From Pagrus major (Eukaryota; Chordata; Actinopteri; Spariformes; Sparidae), in the NCBI RefSeq assembly GCF_040436345.1, contig NC_133230.1, positions 11,666,197 through 11,730,196 of the forward strand: a DNA stretch of 64,000 nt, written 5' to 3'. The position numbers were made by a program, and so were the translations under genes. The notes beneath the pieces are model-generated. The model was not told where the DNA came from. It ran no database searches and was given only the letters and a program-made list of their open reading frames with translations. Positions 25,501-37,384 of the stretch are shown here, piece by piece; within the stretch, counting starts at the first letter, position 1, and each line of letters starts with the position of its first letter.

Positions 25501-28500
25501 ACCCAACGTGCCTCAGACGTGACCAAACTGCGCCTGCTCTTTCCAGTTAGCGCCTTTATTTTTCTGTGTGTACTGTGAGTTTAATCCATCACGATTCTTC
25601 AAAACTTCTAAAATCTACAAAGTATGTCCATCTGGATTGTCTCAGACAAGAAGAATAAAGCAACAAAAAATTGTAAAAAAAATAAATAATTTTTTTTTAA
25701 AAAGTGTGTCTTGATAAGCATGCTGCCTACATTACTCAGTAACAACAGGAAAAAGTCTGAAAAGTGAAAATATGTTTATTTGTAATTTAGGTAAACTTAT
25801 CCTTTCAATCTGTTTGATATTTTTGCACATTTCTGTAACAACCTCCTGCAGATATGGAAACAAACCATGAACCAGCAATAACAAACACTTATGGGTTGTT
25901 TATGTATTTTCGTGCTGTAGATTTGTGGCTTCCTGCCGATATGCTGTGAAAAGCAGACATCAAAGTGTTGCAGAGAAAGAGCACACTTTTAAACTTCCTG
26001 GTAATCGCACATGATTTCGCCGTTGGACAAGAAAAGCCACAGCTCAGACTTTGTTCCATCCCTCGGTCGGAAATATAGAAATATTGATTGTGATAGAGCA
26101 GCGCAGAAAGAATAGACACAATCAATGCCACAACAAAAAGCCACTCTTGTGGTGTTTGATACTGTAAGATTGTGCTCAATTGATCCAGTCCAAATAAAGC
26201 CGACCAAGGCTTTTGTGTGTGCCTGCTTCTGAGAATATCTCCATCGAGTCAAGACGAAGAGTGACGTCAAACATGGAGATTTACGTTCGGTCTTAAAGAA
26301 CAACTTAAACAGAATTAGTATTCTGCAGAAAGCCTTTATGCTCTTGCTAAGGTACAATCTGTGCAGATATGAAAACCTGGCATGCGGGATAAATTGCAGC
26401 ATAAATCACAGACAAGGTAAGCAAAACTGTCCTGCTGCGAGATTAATTTACCCCCTCCCTTCACTTCACCCACCAAAGTGCTGAAATATCTATCCAGTGG
26501 AATTACAGGCAGAGAGGAGGCTTCATTTTTTTCTCTGAGAGACGCTCACACGTCACATCTTGATGCATCTGCGTTTGATGGATCCGTGTTTCTCCAAGAC
26601 TAATTGGCCCATCTTAAACTATGAAACTTGTGAATTACACTGACCCTGGTTTGAACATTAACATCCCACTTATTCTATCATTCTGATTCATGGTTTAATC
26701 AGTGATTTCCAACAGTATTTTAAACATTTTATACTTTTTATTGCCCATTTCTCCACATTCATGAATCCATCGATGTCAGCAGCACCCCCCGAGGGTCCAT
26801 GAACATTTTATGCTTCTGAGCTTTTTTACGATTCCCCTTAAAAAAACCTCAAACTATTACATTACATTTTAATATTAGAACAAGACATCACCCGGCGAAT
26901 TAGTCACGGATGACATTTCTACAGACTGCACTGTATAAATACGGTATATAGCAGGAATGATGGGGTCACATAAAGGATAAGTTCACCCAGAAATTAATAT
27001 TCAGTCATCATCTACTCACCCGCTAGCTGACACAAAGTCGGGGGAGGTTTCATAGTCCACAAAACATTTCTGGAGCTTCACAGCAAAAACAGCCTACCTC
27101 GTTCCATTTTCCCACGTCACCTGATAACAACTCAGCTGTCTTTATGACATCTGGAAAAAAGACTGACTGCTGAATTTCACCCTGAGCTGTAGAGCTGCAG
27201 AAAAAGGTGTTAAATGGACCTTGAGTTCAGATAACAGTGTTTTGTCAAAACCTCCCTTTTGCCAGTTTTGACTGTGGTGTAAGAAGAAGTATAAAATCCA
27301 GTTGATTCTAAAGGTTCCAACTGTATAGCTGATAAAAATAAAACTACACTTCGTACTATATCTTATTAAAAAGAGAGAGTCAAGCGGTTGATTGGCATCT
27401 TCTGCACTACAGTTTAAGTTTAAGGTCTATGACTCAACTCCATCTTGTTTTCATTTATTTTTGCAATAAAGTCTCAGCAACAGTGAACGCTGAACTCTCC
27501 CTGGAATGATTTTTTTTGGAAAGAGGCTGAGAGCCTGACACACTTCACCTGCACTGTCCATGTGGTAAAAACAAAAGGAAAACGAAAGAGGGGTTAGAAG
27601 CCACTTCATTATCTTTATTATTTTGACTTACGTCTTTATCTATAGGTATGTATATCTGCAAACATATTGTATGGATGTCTGGTTGTGTGCAAATTTACTA
27701 ATGGTCCAGTACTTTGGGCATTGGCTGTGATAAAAGGACCTTGGCTTAACTGTCCTATGTTCAAATTTGACTTTTGTGATATTTTTGAAAAAATAAAAAA
27801 AGACCTTGATAAAAAACAAAAGTTTTCTGAAGCTTTTCAGTCCAGTCATCAGGATAAAATGTGCCGTTAATGTCTCTGCAGATCACTGAAACACATTTGT
27901 ACGTGTCATAGGCTACGTACCATAAAGACATTTCTATAAAACATTTCTATAAAACATACACACATCATCACATCACATCACATTTACTTTACATGTTTAT
28001 GACCTGAGAAAGCTGTCAAGCCAGTGACTGCAGCTCAATACTGTGTTTCAACATTTATAAGCAACATCACTGGATTTCTTTTAAGGAAACCAACTTTGTG
28101 AGGACTAAAAACTGATATTTTTGACTGGAAGCTGGTACTCTCTCACCATGTTTCAAGGTGACAAAACCAGGTGTTTCTAACGAGACCTCAGAACATTTCT
28201 ACCTGTGTTTGTGGCGGCCTGAACAGGTATTTTGAGCCAAAACATGATCTTTTCTGAATCCAATCACCAGAATAAATGATGGCAAAGTACGTTTCTGCAA
28301 AACCTCAGATAATTTAAAAACTTTACATTTCTTTATGTCGCAACTTTACGTTTGTTTACATTCAATTTTCAATTTTTCCCTTGTCACAACGATGTGTTTA
28401 CGCTCTGGTTATGTTTAGGCACAAAAAACACTCGGTTAGGGTTAGGAAAACATCATGTTTTCGCCAACAAATATCTGTTTTTGTCACCACAAAAATTGTC

Positions 28501-29848
28501 CTGAGGTGTCCTGATAAATATCCAGTGATTTGACTTTTACAAATACCGGAACACAGTCTCCATCTGCGGTCACTGGCTCTACCTTCTCACCTACCTGCAC
28601 CACCATCCCCTCCACCTGAACAGGATGGGACATGTTTAGTAGACAAATTTGACAAATTTGAAAGTATCTGTGGTTTACAGAAAAGTTAACTGGCAACATG
28701 TTATCCTGGTGACTGGGCTGACTTTTGCTGACCCTAACCTACAGGTTTTTGTCCTTAAACCTGACCAAATCCTTAGCACAGCATTGTCACGACATAAACT
28801 TGAAAACTGATAAAGAAATGTGAAGTTTTAACATAGCTGCAGTTTTCAGAAACGCACATTGCCGACATCAATTCCAGTGATTGGGCTGGGTTTTTGGTGG
28901 TTTTGCTTGATTACATCAAGTAAAGAAAACCGTGATTAGCTGATTTCCTGGGGCTGCTGGTGGCTTCATGTCATGATGACAGTTAATCATGGTGAGAGAC
29001 CATTATTTAACAATTTGTGTTTTTTTAAATGATTGTTTGTTGGCTTGTTTCCAATGCAAACAACAATGAAAACACAAGATCAGGCTCTATTTCGTCTCTG
29101 ATCTACCCAAATGTTTCCCACTCAGCCAGAGAGGAGAGTGACACACAAACTAGCAGATAATATAAGTACATCTGAATACTATAAAACTGAGGGAGAAGAG
29201 GGTGAGTGACAGTTTTGTCTTCCCAGGAGTCCTGACCGCGGTCTTGTGTGTCTGCATGCATAAAAATCTATCGATAAAAGTGCTGTGCTACAGCAAAAAC
29301 TGTAAGTTGTGTATTCAGCATTCACACAGCTTCATGTTGGATCGGAACAGAGCTCAGGTTTGCAGAGGAAGTATTTTCTTGTCTTTTCTGAGGAAGAGGA
29401 TGTTTGACAGAGACATACGGTGACAGCGCCTCACATGTCTGCTCAAATGAGGTGTGTAGTTTCAAAAAGAGTCTCACACTGTGTATAATAGAAGAAATAT
29501 GTCAGTTTCCACACAAACGCCACAGCTGCCATTCGAGTGGAAAATCAAAGGAAGAGCATCTTTAACTCCTTTACACTGAGCCACCGTAGCAACAGGCTGA
29601 CCCTGTTTCTATGGTTATGGTGTCCCTTCTGCGTTTCTTCCAGGACAACGATGGCAAAAGGAGAAGAAAAAAAAGGGACATGGGTATGTGGGTGCTGCTC
29701 AACCTACAGCAGGTGGTTCACTTAATCAGCACAAACAAAGGAAGAGACTGGCAGATAATAAATGTGAGTTTGGAGTCGGATCAGTGGTTTCCTGCGCCGA
29801 CAGTGCAGCTCCTCTCACTTGTGTACTGTGTTAGGGGGGTTGCAGCGA
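19501..29848. other. Gene-free interval with scattered repeat pieces
   Basis: No supported gene. Pieces of dispersed repeats are visible: TTTAGGCACAAAAACCACTG near 22620-22640 is echoed by TTTAGGCACAAAAAACACTC near 28414-28434, and a MITE end lies at 26971. A minus-strand frame at 22999-23304 looks protein-like but is unassigned (see findings). In human the EMC2 gene lies between EIF3E and TMEM74; none of its tetratricopeptide exons was seen here. Confidence 0.5.
26971..27150 (+). mobile_element. MITE, family 'GTTCACCC', left-end copy
   Basis: It starts TAAAGGATAAGTTCACCCAG, then ATTCAGTCATCATCTACTCA, then ACATTTCTGGAGCTTCACAG, in line with the copy at 5797. The right end was not found, so it is truncated and the border given is approximate. 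Confidence 0.65.
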
Positions 29849-30056
29849 GTTCAAACAAAGATGATTCGGCTTTTAATCTGAGGTTGATCAGCGAATACCT
29901 CCAGATAGTTGACTTTCCTCTCCCCTCCCAGTGCCAAGTTAAGATGATGCTCAGGCAGGTTCAAACAAAGATGATTCAGCCTCTAATGTGAGTTTGATCA
30001 GCGAATACCTCCAGATATTTGACTCCCCTCTTCCCTCAGCGTGCCAAGTTAAGATG
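29849..30056 (+). repeat. 110-bp tandem duplication, two copies
   Basis: Copy 1 (29849-29946) and copy 2 (29959-30056) both run from GTTCAAACAAAGATGATTC through GATCAGCGAATACCTCCAGA to GTGCCAAGTTAAGATG. The period is 110 bases with only a few substitutions. No repeat like it was seen elsewhere in the window, so it looks like a local duplication. Confidence 0.9.
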
Positions 30057-30708
30057 CAGCCTACAGGTACATCTGCCTCAACTGCTTTCAGCTCTGAAAG
30101 ACAGCTTGAAAGGGAGGATGTCAGTTCGTACAGGATTTGGGTTTTAGAACCTCTGAGCTGAATGAATAAAGCTGATAAATGATGTGGTGGTGATTTTATT
30201 TCCCAACTTGTGCCTCCACTTCTCCTCCCTCTTTTTCTTCCCTCTCAGCTCGGCTCGGTCCCTTCTTCCTTTGAGCTGCGACTGAGTCTGCCTGCCGTTG
30301 CTATGCAACAATCGAGTAACGAGAATCATTATTGAATAAGTCATTAACTTAAGGCAATAGTTCAAGAGAGGCATTTCAGACCCAGAGACATGATCTTACT
30401 TCTAATTGATCCAGCCAACACAACGAAGTATGCAAGATTGTGTGACTCAGAGAGGTTTTATGTGCAGTGCTGTTGGTTCGCTGCCCACTCAGTTTGATGA
30501 GTGGTTATGACAGCTGATGATAAGTGGCTGCCAGACGCTGATGTAAAGCGCCGCTGCAGAGGCTTTTCTTCTTCCTGGTCCCCGGTGTCCAGAACCACAC
30601 CCCAGCTCTTGACCCCGAGTGACCCCCTCAGCAATCCAATTCCATTTCCTGCTGCCAGCTGCCCTGAATGATTACTCTGACTAACTCCATTCATGGAGGA
30701 GGAGGGGG

Positions 30709-30752
30709 GTGTGTGTGTCTGCATGTGTGTGTGTGTGTGTGTGTGTGTGTGC
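30709..30752 (+). repeat. GT microsatellite
   Basis: An interrupted GT run (one CTGCAT break), followed by a degenerate GT-rich tail to about 30930. It produces spurious open frames on both strands. Confidence 0.95.
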
Positions 30753-32339
30753 CAGCTGAAAGGGTGTTTGAGTGTGTATGTGTGTGTTTGTCCGTCTGAC
30801 AGGGTGTGTTTTTTGCAAGAGGCGCACATTTTGTGCACAAGCCCGAGCGGTTCACGCTGTGTGTGCGTTAGATTCTGTTCGATGCCTCGGCAGTTTGTGT
30901 GGGACTGTGTGTGTTCATGTGTGTGTTTGTTACAGGTTTGATTTTGTGTCTGGGAAAATAAACAACACCAGACACCAATTAAAGCTGCTGCAGTGTCCCA
31001 GCCCCTTTGCATCACTAATAATGTGCCTGTGGAAGAAAAGCCGCTTTAACCCTTCTCATCCATAACTCACCTTTTTTCCCCTGACGGCGGCCAGAATGAT
31101 CCCACTATTATGTGCTGTGTTTTCAGTCTCTTCAGTTTCTTACTGGTATTGAAGTATGTGGGACAAAGTTGGGAGAAGGTGATGTCAGTTTTTTCCATGC
31201 ACCAATCAGAATTTAACAACATAAGAAGGATGTGAATAGAGTGCTGAAGACACGCCCCTTCCAGTGGACACCATGAGACCTTACTTCAGAAAGACTTGGA
31301 GACATGGAGACAAATAATTTTCTGATCCTGCTTGAGTTGTGCCATGACCTACACATATGATGTTTGTCAATTTAAAAGATTTTTCTCATAAGCTTACACA
31401 CAATCGGACTACTTTTTGAAACCAGTGAAGTCGCCCCCTGCTGGCCTTTAGAAAGGATCTGAGGCACTTCTGTGTTGGCTTCACTTTCTTAGACCCTCGA
31501 AATTAGTAATGGATGAATGAATAGCCAGGGCAACCAAGCAGACTGGCCCAATTTTCAAATCTTAGGCGAACATGTTTGATACTTATTGAGTCACAAAATC
31601 AGATGATTCAAGTTAGAAAGTTGAAGCTTCAAGTTTTTAAGTTCTTGTCCTTGGAAACAGCAGCTGACAAAGTAATCGCAGCACAATAAAGTGAGATTAA
31701 ATGGATTACCACTACTACCAATAAATGGATATTGTGTTGATATTGTTGCTTTGATGGATAAAAATTGACTTTGTTGTTAAAAAGTCATGATTTTATTTTC
31801 AGGGGCGTGGTTGTAGGCTCTGAGGTCTATAAACATGTCAAAATTAGACATTTTCACCATGGTTACAGACAAAACTCCAAGTGTCTAACACCGCAGCGGT
31901 AAATGTCAAGTCCTGTTGAGTAACATTTTCTCTCTACACTGAATCATTTTTAATTAACATCAACTGGGAGAAAGATATTGAACTGAACAAGAGCTGGAAA
32001 GACTCGATATCCCCACAGACTGGAGCCTCGGTAGGCCGGAGTGCACTGCAGGCTGACTTTCATGTTTTCGCAATTGTATAACAAGCTTTTCGCTGTTGCT
32101 TTTATTATGCTATACCACTCCCTGCAATCCCACATACTTAATGCAACAAACTCACAGCTGTTCTCCGATGGCTGCCGAAAGAGTAAATCTGAGGAAATGT
32201 ACAACAAAATCAGCAGAAGAGTTGTGTTGAATAGAAGGAAATCACCTGATAAATATAAATAAATAAATCTGGATGTAAACTGTTACTACATGACATTAAA
32301 AGGGGACAGATTTGCATTAGAGATCAACTTAATATTTCA

Positions 32340-32900
32340 TTAAGGGGTCAGCTGATTCCACCTATTTGATTACATTAACGAGGTGAGAGCGAGGGAAGGT
32401 CGTGTGGAGGATAATGTGATCCTGCTGGCCGTAAGCACTTCCAATTACAGAGGCTGCACAGCACAGCTTTCTACTCGGCGTAAGCAGGGGATACAATTGT
32501 TCATTCACAGCATTTCTCTCAGAGCAGGCGATCCATTACTTCCTCCCCCTTGGATGCAACATTTCTCTCCAGTATTGCAGCTGGAGTGGTTTTGGTTTTT
32601 GATACGCGTGTGAAGCGGCCTTGATTGAGGCAGTTGTTTAAATGCTCTATTTTTTCCCTCACTGATTCACGGGCCTCCCATGAGCAATTAAGTAACACCA
32701 ATTACCAGGAGAGCTTTCCCCCCGGGGTTTGTTGATTCTCTCTCTCTCTGTATGCTTTTGAACATCTGCAGTCAAAACCCCCAAGTGCATTTGTGGTAAA
32801 CTGAGCTTCCCCGTCGTCGGTGCTCAACCACAAAATCTAATTACGCCTCCTGCGGTATTGCTATTTGCGTTTCAACAAATCCGAACGAATGCAAGCATCA
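32340..32900. promoter_or_regulatory. Candidate conserved non-coding element
   Basis: A unique, moderately GC-balanced block without transposon ends. It holds repeated homeodomain-type cores: TTCCAATTACAGAGG, GAGCAATTAAGTAACACC, ACCAATTACCAGGAG and CTAATTACGCCTCC. Stop codons interrupt all frames at short intervals. The appearance resembles vertebrate non-coding elements, but no comparison was possible, so this is inference only. Confidence 0.25.
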
Positions 32901-34562
32901 TTTCAGTGTGTCACAATTATATTAGGCGAGGTATCTTTGGAGTACAACACGGATCCGTGCAGGAGCTGTTTTGGGAAACTTTTCTCCGTCAGCTGCACAA
33001 TTCAGTGAAGTAGCTGTTCCTGACGAGGTGGAAAAAGTAAAGGCAGTGACGACGACACCGCTCCTGATTCAGGTCTGATTTCCCTCTGAAGCTTCAGTAC
33101 ACACACAGGCCTTCAACATAGCAATGTAAACACCAAGTCACTGAAATAGCAGCTTCATCAGAGGAAGGGATGCAGTGATAAACAAAAAAGGTGGGTCAGA
33201 GTTAATCATAAGGCAAACCACCATCCACCAATGTAAACAAAATATATATTTCTGGATAACATAAGTCCAAAAACCTCATGTTTTAATACTTTTGTACAGC
33301 GCATCATCATGTAAGGTTTACTTCGAACTTGATGTTTAAATCTTAATACAACACTTACAGGCCCATTTGCACAAAAATAGAGCTACTGGTTGCAGCAATT
33401 ATTCCTTTTGTCCATTGTGGCTGTGAAGAGTTTAGAGAAAGAGGAGAAGAGAAGGTTTATCTGACGTTAAACTGGTAACAGACAACTTTTTTTGCGTCGA
33501 CTCATGCGTATGGATTGGTTCCCTATCAATAGTTCCCTGGAATAGCTGTGGAAACTCTGCACTGCAAACAAAAGAACCTTGTTGATGGAGGAGGCAAAGA
33601 GGACGAAGAAGGAGAGTGATAGAAAACGAGGTAAAACACGAGAGAGCAGACAGACATTTGCTCGATGGAGAGCGCTCCGTTGTTGTGTCAAAGCCTGTTC
33701 CCTCGTTGATATGTGTTTCCTCTGACTGGGACTCGAGATTCTTTCTACTAGATCAGTAAGTAACAAAACCTGTGTGCTTATTATGTTTTTTACTCTGCCT
33801 TCACATAGCGCTGAGATCAGGGTCTCTTGGGTTTTCTTACAGTTGTTTTTTTTGTTTTGGACAGTAGCCTGTGAGTAGGCTGACAGTAATATCACATGGA
33901 AACGGCACGAGGCGGAGAAGTTGAGAAGTTGTCTATTTCCGCTTTAACATGAAGCTTCAAAACAAGTTGGTATTTTCCAAAATTACAGTCCTTTTTGTTC
34001 AAAATGCCCTCCTTCCGTTTTGCAAACAGTGTTCTCTTGTTGAGCTATAATTGAGGGATGATTACACAAAGACGGAGGTTTGTGCAAAGTTGTCAATCAA
34101 AAGCTCACATTTCTGGTAGATTACCTTGTAAAGTGAACACTGAGGAAAATAAAATCCTGTCTGAGAGCGTTAAAAACCTTGTTGCAGGTCTGTTCCTCAT
34201 ACTAAAACCCTGATTCGAAAATAGTTGGGACGCTGTGTAAAACGTAAATAAAAACAGAATGCATCATTGACCGTGTCCCTGAGCCCATGTGGTAATCTCC
34301 TTTATACAATCAGGTGTTTAACAAAGTGTTGAACCTCGCCTCATCCTTGTTTGTGAACAACTGAGCCTTTCGATGACGCCCCTTTCATACCCAATCATGA
34401 TACTGTCACCTGTTACCAATCAACCTGTTTACCTGTGAAATGATCCAAACGGGTGATTTCAAAGAATTCCACTTGTTTGAAACGTGTTGATGAGGTAAAA
34501 TATTAAATATACAACATGTTCTCACTCCAAACTCATCAAATATAGCAGCTCGGTCATTGGCC

Positions 34563-34688
34563 TTAAAGGTCCAATGTGTAAGATAGTTGTTGAGTCTCAT
34601 TCCGAACTCGTAAAATACTGAAGCTTTGGGTTGTCGGCCGGCCCGACCTACCAACACACAACAACTATCTTACAGTTTGGACTTTTAA
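34563..34688. mobile_element. 126-bp MITE with about 30-bp inverted ends
   Basis: TTAAAGGTCCAATGTGTAAG then ATAGTTGTTG at the left is mirrored by CAACAACTATCTTACAG then TTTGGACTTTTAA at the right. The arms take up about half of the element. It is a minimal fold-back transposon inside the larger split repeat. Confidence 0.8.
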
Positions 34689-34957
34689 AGGTGCAATAGG
34701 TAAGAATTGCCCCCCTTTTTTAGAAAAAAAATATAGGGATCAGAATATCACCAGAGTAACCTCTAACTGCTGCAAACTGAAGCTGCTGTTAGCTATTTAG
34801 CTCAGTTAGCCATGCAGCTAGTAGTCTTGACTGGGAGCTCGAAGCACAGAAGAAGTGTTGGTGTTTACACCGCTTGCACAGGAGCTTTAGATTCTGTTGA
34901 CAGGTCATTTAAGTTTATAATGTTTTCAACCAAAATTCTTACATATTGCACCTTTAG
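34684..34957. mobile_element. MITE, family 'AAAGGTGCAATA', copy 1
   Basis: The left end TTTAAAGGTGCAATAGGTAA is mirrored by TTCTTACATATTGCACCTTTA. A second copy lies at 52378-52613 and shares the block ATATCACCAGAGTAAC. It abuts the preceding MITE, and the two share a TTAAA. Confidence 0.8.
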
Positions 34958-35321
34958 GTTTGAAACTATGATGCTCTACTTACCCCTCTAGCCTCAGTTT
35001 TGCACGTGTAGGGCTCCGTGGTCAGGTTAGCGCTAATTTGAAAGTTAGACTTTCAAACTAAAGCTTGCTGACATACAGTTCAAACAGTATTATGACATAT
35101 TACAACTTTTGGACTGTTGTTAATGGTGTATAAATCGCTAGTAACTTCAGTAATGGAGGTTACATAAGTAACGTAACTCATGTCATATAACATAACTTTA
35201 AAAAAATGTATCATTCTTGATTCTTTGTCACAAGTGGGACACAAACTTTAGTCTTCTGAAGGAAAGTCCACCCATCCAACCACCCCAACTCATTTTTTTC
35301 ATGCTTTTTATACTACTGCTA

Positions 35322-36022
35322 CCAGAGGTGGGTAGTGAAGTACAAATGCTCTGTAACTGTACTTAATTAGATTTTAAGTAGATTTTTCAGGTATCTTGAC
35401 TTTGTATTATTAGTTATTTTTCTTTTTACTTTTCCTCCCTTCATTTGAACACAGATATCTGAGCGTTACTTTATCTTTAATGCATTTGAGGGGATTCGAT
35501 TTATTTTGTGTCATTGCCATTGTTGTCCTTCCCAACATCACACGACTGATTTCAACCTATCAGCACAAATCACACACGGCAGAAGAAGCAAGATGAAACG
35601 GCGTCAAAGATGTGACAAGGCGGAAACAGACAGAGAGGGAGACTGGAATGGGGAGAAAAATGTCTCATACCTGCAGAGACCCTGCAGCCCTCTGCCTGGA
35701 TTTTGGACTTTGTTGCTATTTGTGGCTATTTGACGTCCTGGGAATAAGACTCAACAATCAACTACCTTTGTGGTGCATTTAGGAGCAGCCAGGACAAATC
35801 CTACTGACTCTACCTCTAAGTTTAATAGTATTTGAATTATATTAATATGACATGAGCTTCAGTTAGCTTTGACCAGAAATGTCCTTCAGAGGGATACTTT
35901 TTACTTTGATACTTTGACTACATTTCAGAGCCTGTACTCTATTACTTTTACTTGAGTCTTTTCTTACACAAGTATCTGTACTTGTACTTGAGTAGAGAAT
36001 GTGTGTGCTCATCCACCTCTGG
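35322..36022. mobile_element. hAT-like MITE (CAGAGGTGG ends), copy 1
   Basis: The ends are CCAGAGGTGGGTAGTGAAG and GCTCATCCACCTCTGG. Inside the ends are ACTGTACTTAATTAGATTTT and GTACTTGTACTTGAGTAG blocks, typical of a fish family with hAT-type CAGAGGTGG termini. The core (AGACAGAGAGGGAGACTGGAA; GACCCTGCAGCCCTCTGCC) is shared with 50197-50765. No clear 8-bp target duplication was seen. Confidence 0.75.
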
Positions 36023-36528
36023 CAACAGTGTCAGGGTCACTGACAGGGCTGTGTTTGAAGTGCCCAAAGTGAGAACTGCCTGAAATATATTGTCCTGTTT
36101 CACTTGAGTTTACATCAAATTATCACAATCTGTTTTATGCAGCATCAAAACTTTTTTTTTAGAATCAGGGTTGTTGCTTCAGAGCTTTAAAATGCATTTG
36201 TTCTCAAACTGCAGATTTGGTCCCCAGTCACTTACATTAGAAGTGGATCAGTACTGAACTCATCAGGGCCGGTGTGGACAGAAGGAACAGTTGCAGCAAA
36301 TAAAAGCTGTTTCAGTGTACATAAGGGCATGTGCATATTTCATTAAGACAGACTTGGAAAAAATGTGAATCTGTCCTTATATTGGCTTATATTAACCAAA
36401 TCCGGAGCATCAGCCGTCAGAAATAAAAAAAAAAAAGGCATTAAACCTCCACATCCCCGATTATAGAACAGCACTGGTGGGATTTTAAGCACTTCTCTGA
36501 GTCTTTTCCGCTTGTCCTGTCCATACAT

Positions 36529-37374
36529 TCAGCTGAGCACTTCTAAATCCTCATCAGCCGCTGACAAATGGGAGCAGGACTCCCGGGTCGGGCTGGAGCC
36601 TGCTCTCAGATTGATCGAGCCGTACAACTTTGCTGCGTGTCTGGAATACGCGAAGGCTTTCCTCCTCATCATCTCCCCTTTCCACATGGAGATCATGAGC
36701 AGGGTGGAGAGCAGCACGCCCCCGAGGGTGAGCAGGCACAGTCCGGCTATGACGCACCGGTCCAGATGGGCCCCCACCCTGGCCTTCTCCCTCTCCAGGC
36801 GCTCCATCTCCCGGGCGGACACGCTGTCCGGGTCCACTCGGACGTCCCTGGGGACCGTGTAGGATATGGCCACCAGGGAGATGCCGGTGACCAGGCAGGT
36901 CACAGCGATGATAAAGCCGTAATCCACAGACTTCCCCGAGGCGTCAGAGGAGAGGTCGTCATCGGACAGCAGGTAAAGTTCCGGGATGTCCTCCTCCTCC
37001 TCCTCCTCCTCCTCCTCCTCATCCTCCACCACCAGCTCCTCCTCCTCCTCCTCGTACAGTTCACTTGAGGAGCTCCGACTCAGTCTGCAGGTTCGTGGAC
37101 TTGTCTCCATCAGCTGAACATCCTCTTCCTCCTCTTCCTCCTGGTGTTTGCAGGTGAAAGACGTCTCCGTCTCCTCCTTCGGACGCGCGGCTGTCCGGGT
37201 CTCTGTCCAGGGTGCTGAACCCTCTCCTCCGCCGGGATGGAGCGACTTTCCGCCGCTGCAGCTCAGCTCGTCGGTACTTCGGGAGGCGTCTCTCGGATCG
37301 GGTTGATCAAAGTAAAACAGTTCGAGATGAGCCATCTGAGCATCAGGATGGGTGTCCAGCTTTGGCAAGCCCAT
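36529..37374 (-). CDS. tmem74: Transmembrane protein 74
   Basis: TMEM74 is a two-pass protein of lysosomes and autophagosomes linked to autophagy. The coding sequence is one exon of 281 residues (human 305). Residues 147-180 (GKSVDYGFIIAVTCLVTGIS...PRDVRVDP) and 188-240 (REMERLERE, then GAHLDRCVIAGLCLLTLGGV, then SMWKGE) align closely with human, as does AKLYGSINLR near the end. Membrane segments lie at about 153-174 and 207-230. The start at 37374 (MGLPKLDT) follows an acceptor (TTTTTACTGACAG, intron 37385-37704), so frame upstream of it is intronic. A second Met at 37335 (MAHLELFYFDQ) fits the human N-terminus better and could be the true start. Residues 107-129 are an almost pure glutamate tract, and 79-84 a smaller one. 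The gene is oriented as in human, facing away from trhr. Confidence 0.95.
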   Translation of the reverse strand: MGLPKLDTHPDAQMAHLELFYFDQPDPRDASRSTDELSCSGGKSLHPGGGEGSAPWTETRTAARPKEETETSFTCKHQEEEEEEDVQLMETSPRTCRLSRSSSSELYEEEEEELVVEDEEEEEEEEEEDIPELYLLSDDDLSSDASGKSVDYGFIIAVTCLVTGISLVAISYTVPRDVRVDPDSVSAREMERLEREKARVGAHLDRCVIAGLCLLTLGGVLLSTLLMISMWKGEMMRRKAFAYSRHAAKLYGSINLRAGSSPTRESCSHLSAADEDLEVLS

Positions 37375-37384
37375 GCGCCCGTCT

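Larger units (their letters stand above)
30057..34204. other. Gene-free interval, partly low in repeats
   Basis: Apart from the GT run no gene or full transposon was recognised. Positions 32340-32900 are unusually free of repeat motifs and contain several homeodomain-type cores (see separate entry). Confidence 0.45.
34205..36178. mobile_element. Non-autonomous DNA transposon split by later insertions
   Basis: The left end reads AACCCTGATTCGAAAATAGT, then TGGGACGCTGTGTAAAACG and TAAATAAAAACAGAATGC. The right end mirrors it: ACAATCTGTTTTATGCAGC, then AAAACTTTTTTTTTAGAATC and AGGGTT. This is a widespread fish repeat whose ends carry the phrase 'AAAAGTTGGGACNCTGTGTAAAA'. The interior is interrupted by two abutting MITEs (34563-34957) and a 0.7-kb hAT-like element (35322-36022), so the host copy is the oldest insertion. 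Confidence 0.6.

Noticed and set aside
28434..28446. GGTTAGGGTTAGG resembling telomere repeat
   Set aside because: Only two units, and it is part of a common fish repeat phrase following TTTAGGCACAAAAA.
30458..31015. 185-codon minus-strand frame rich in His and Thr
   Set aside because: Most of it is a translated GT/CA repeat; no splice or family evidence.
36568..37068. Plus-strand 166-codon frame opposite tmem74
   Set aside because: It is an antisense shadow of tmem74; its leucine run is the complement of the glutamate tract.
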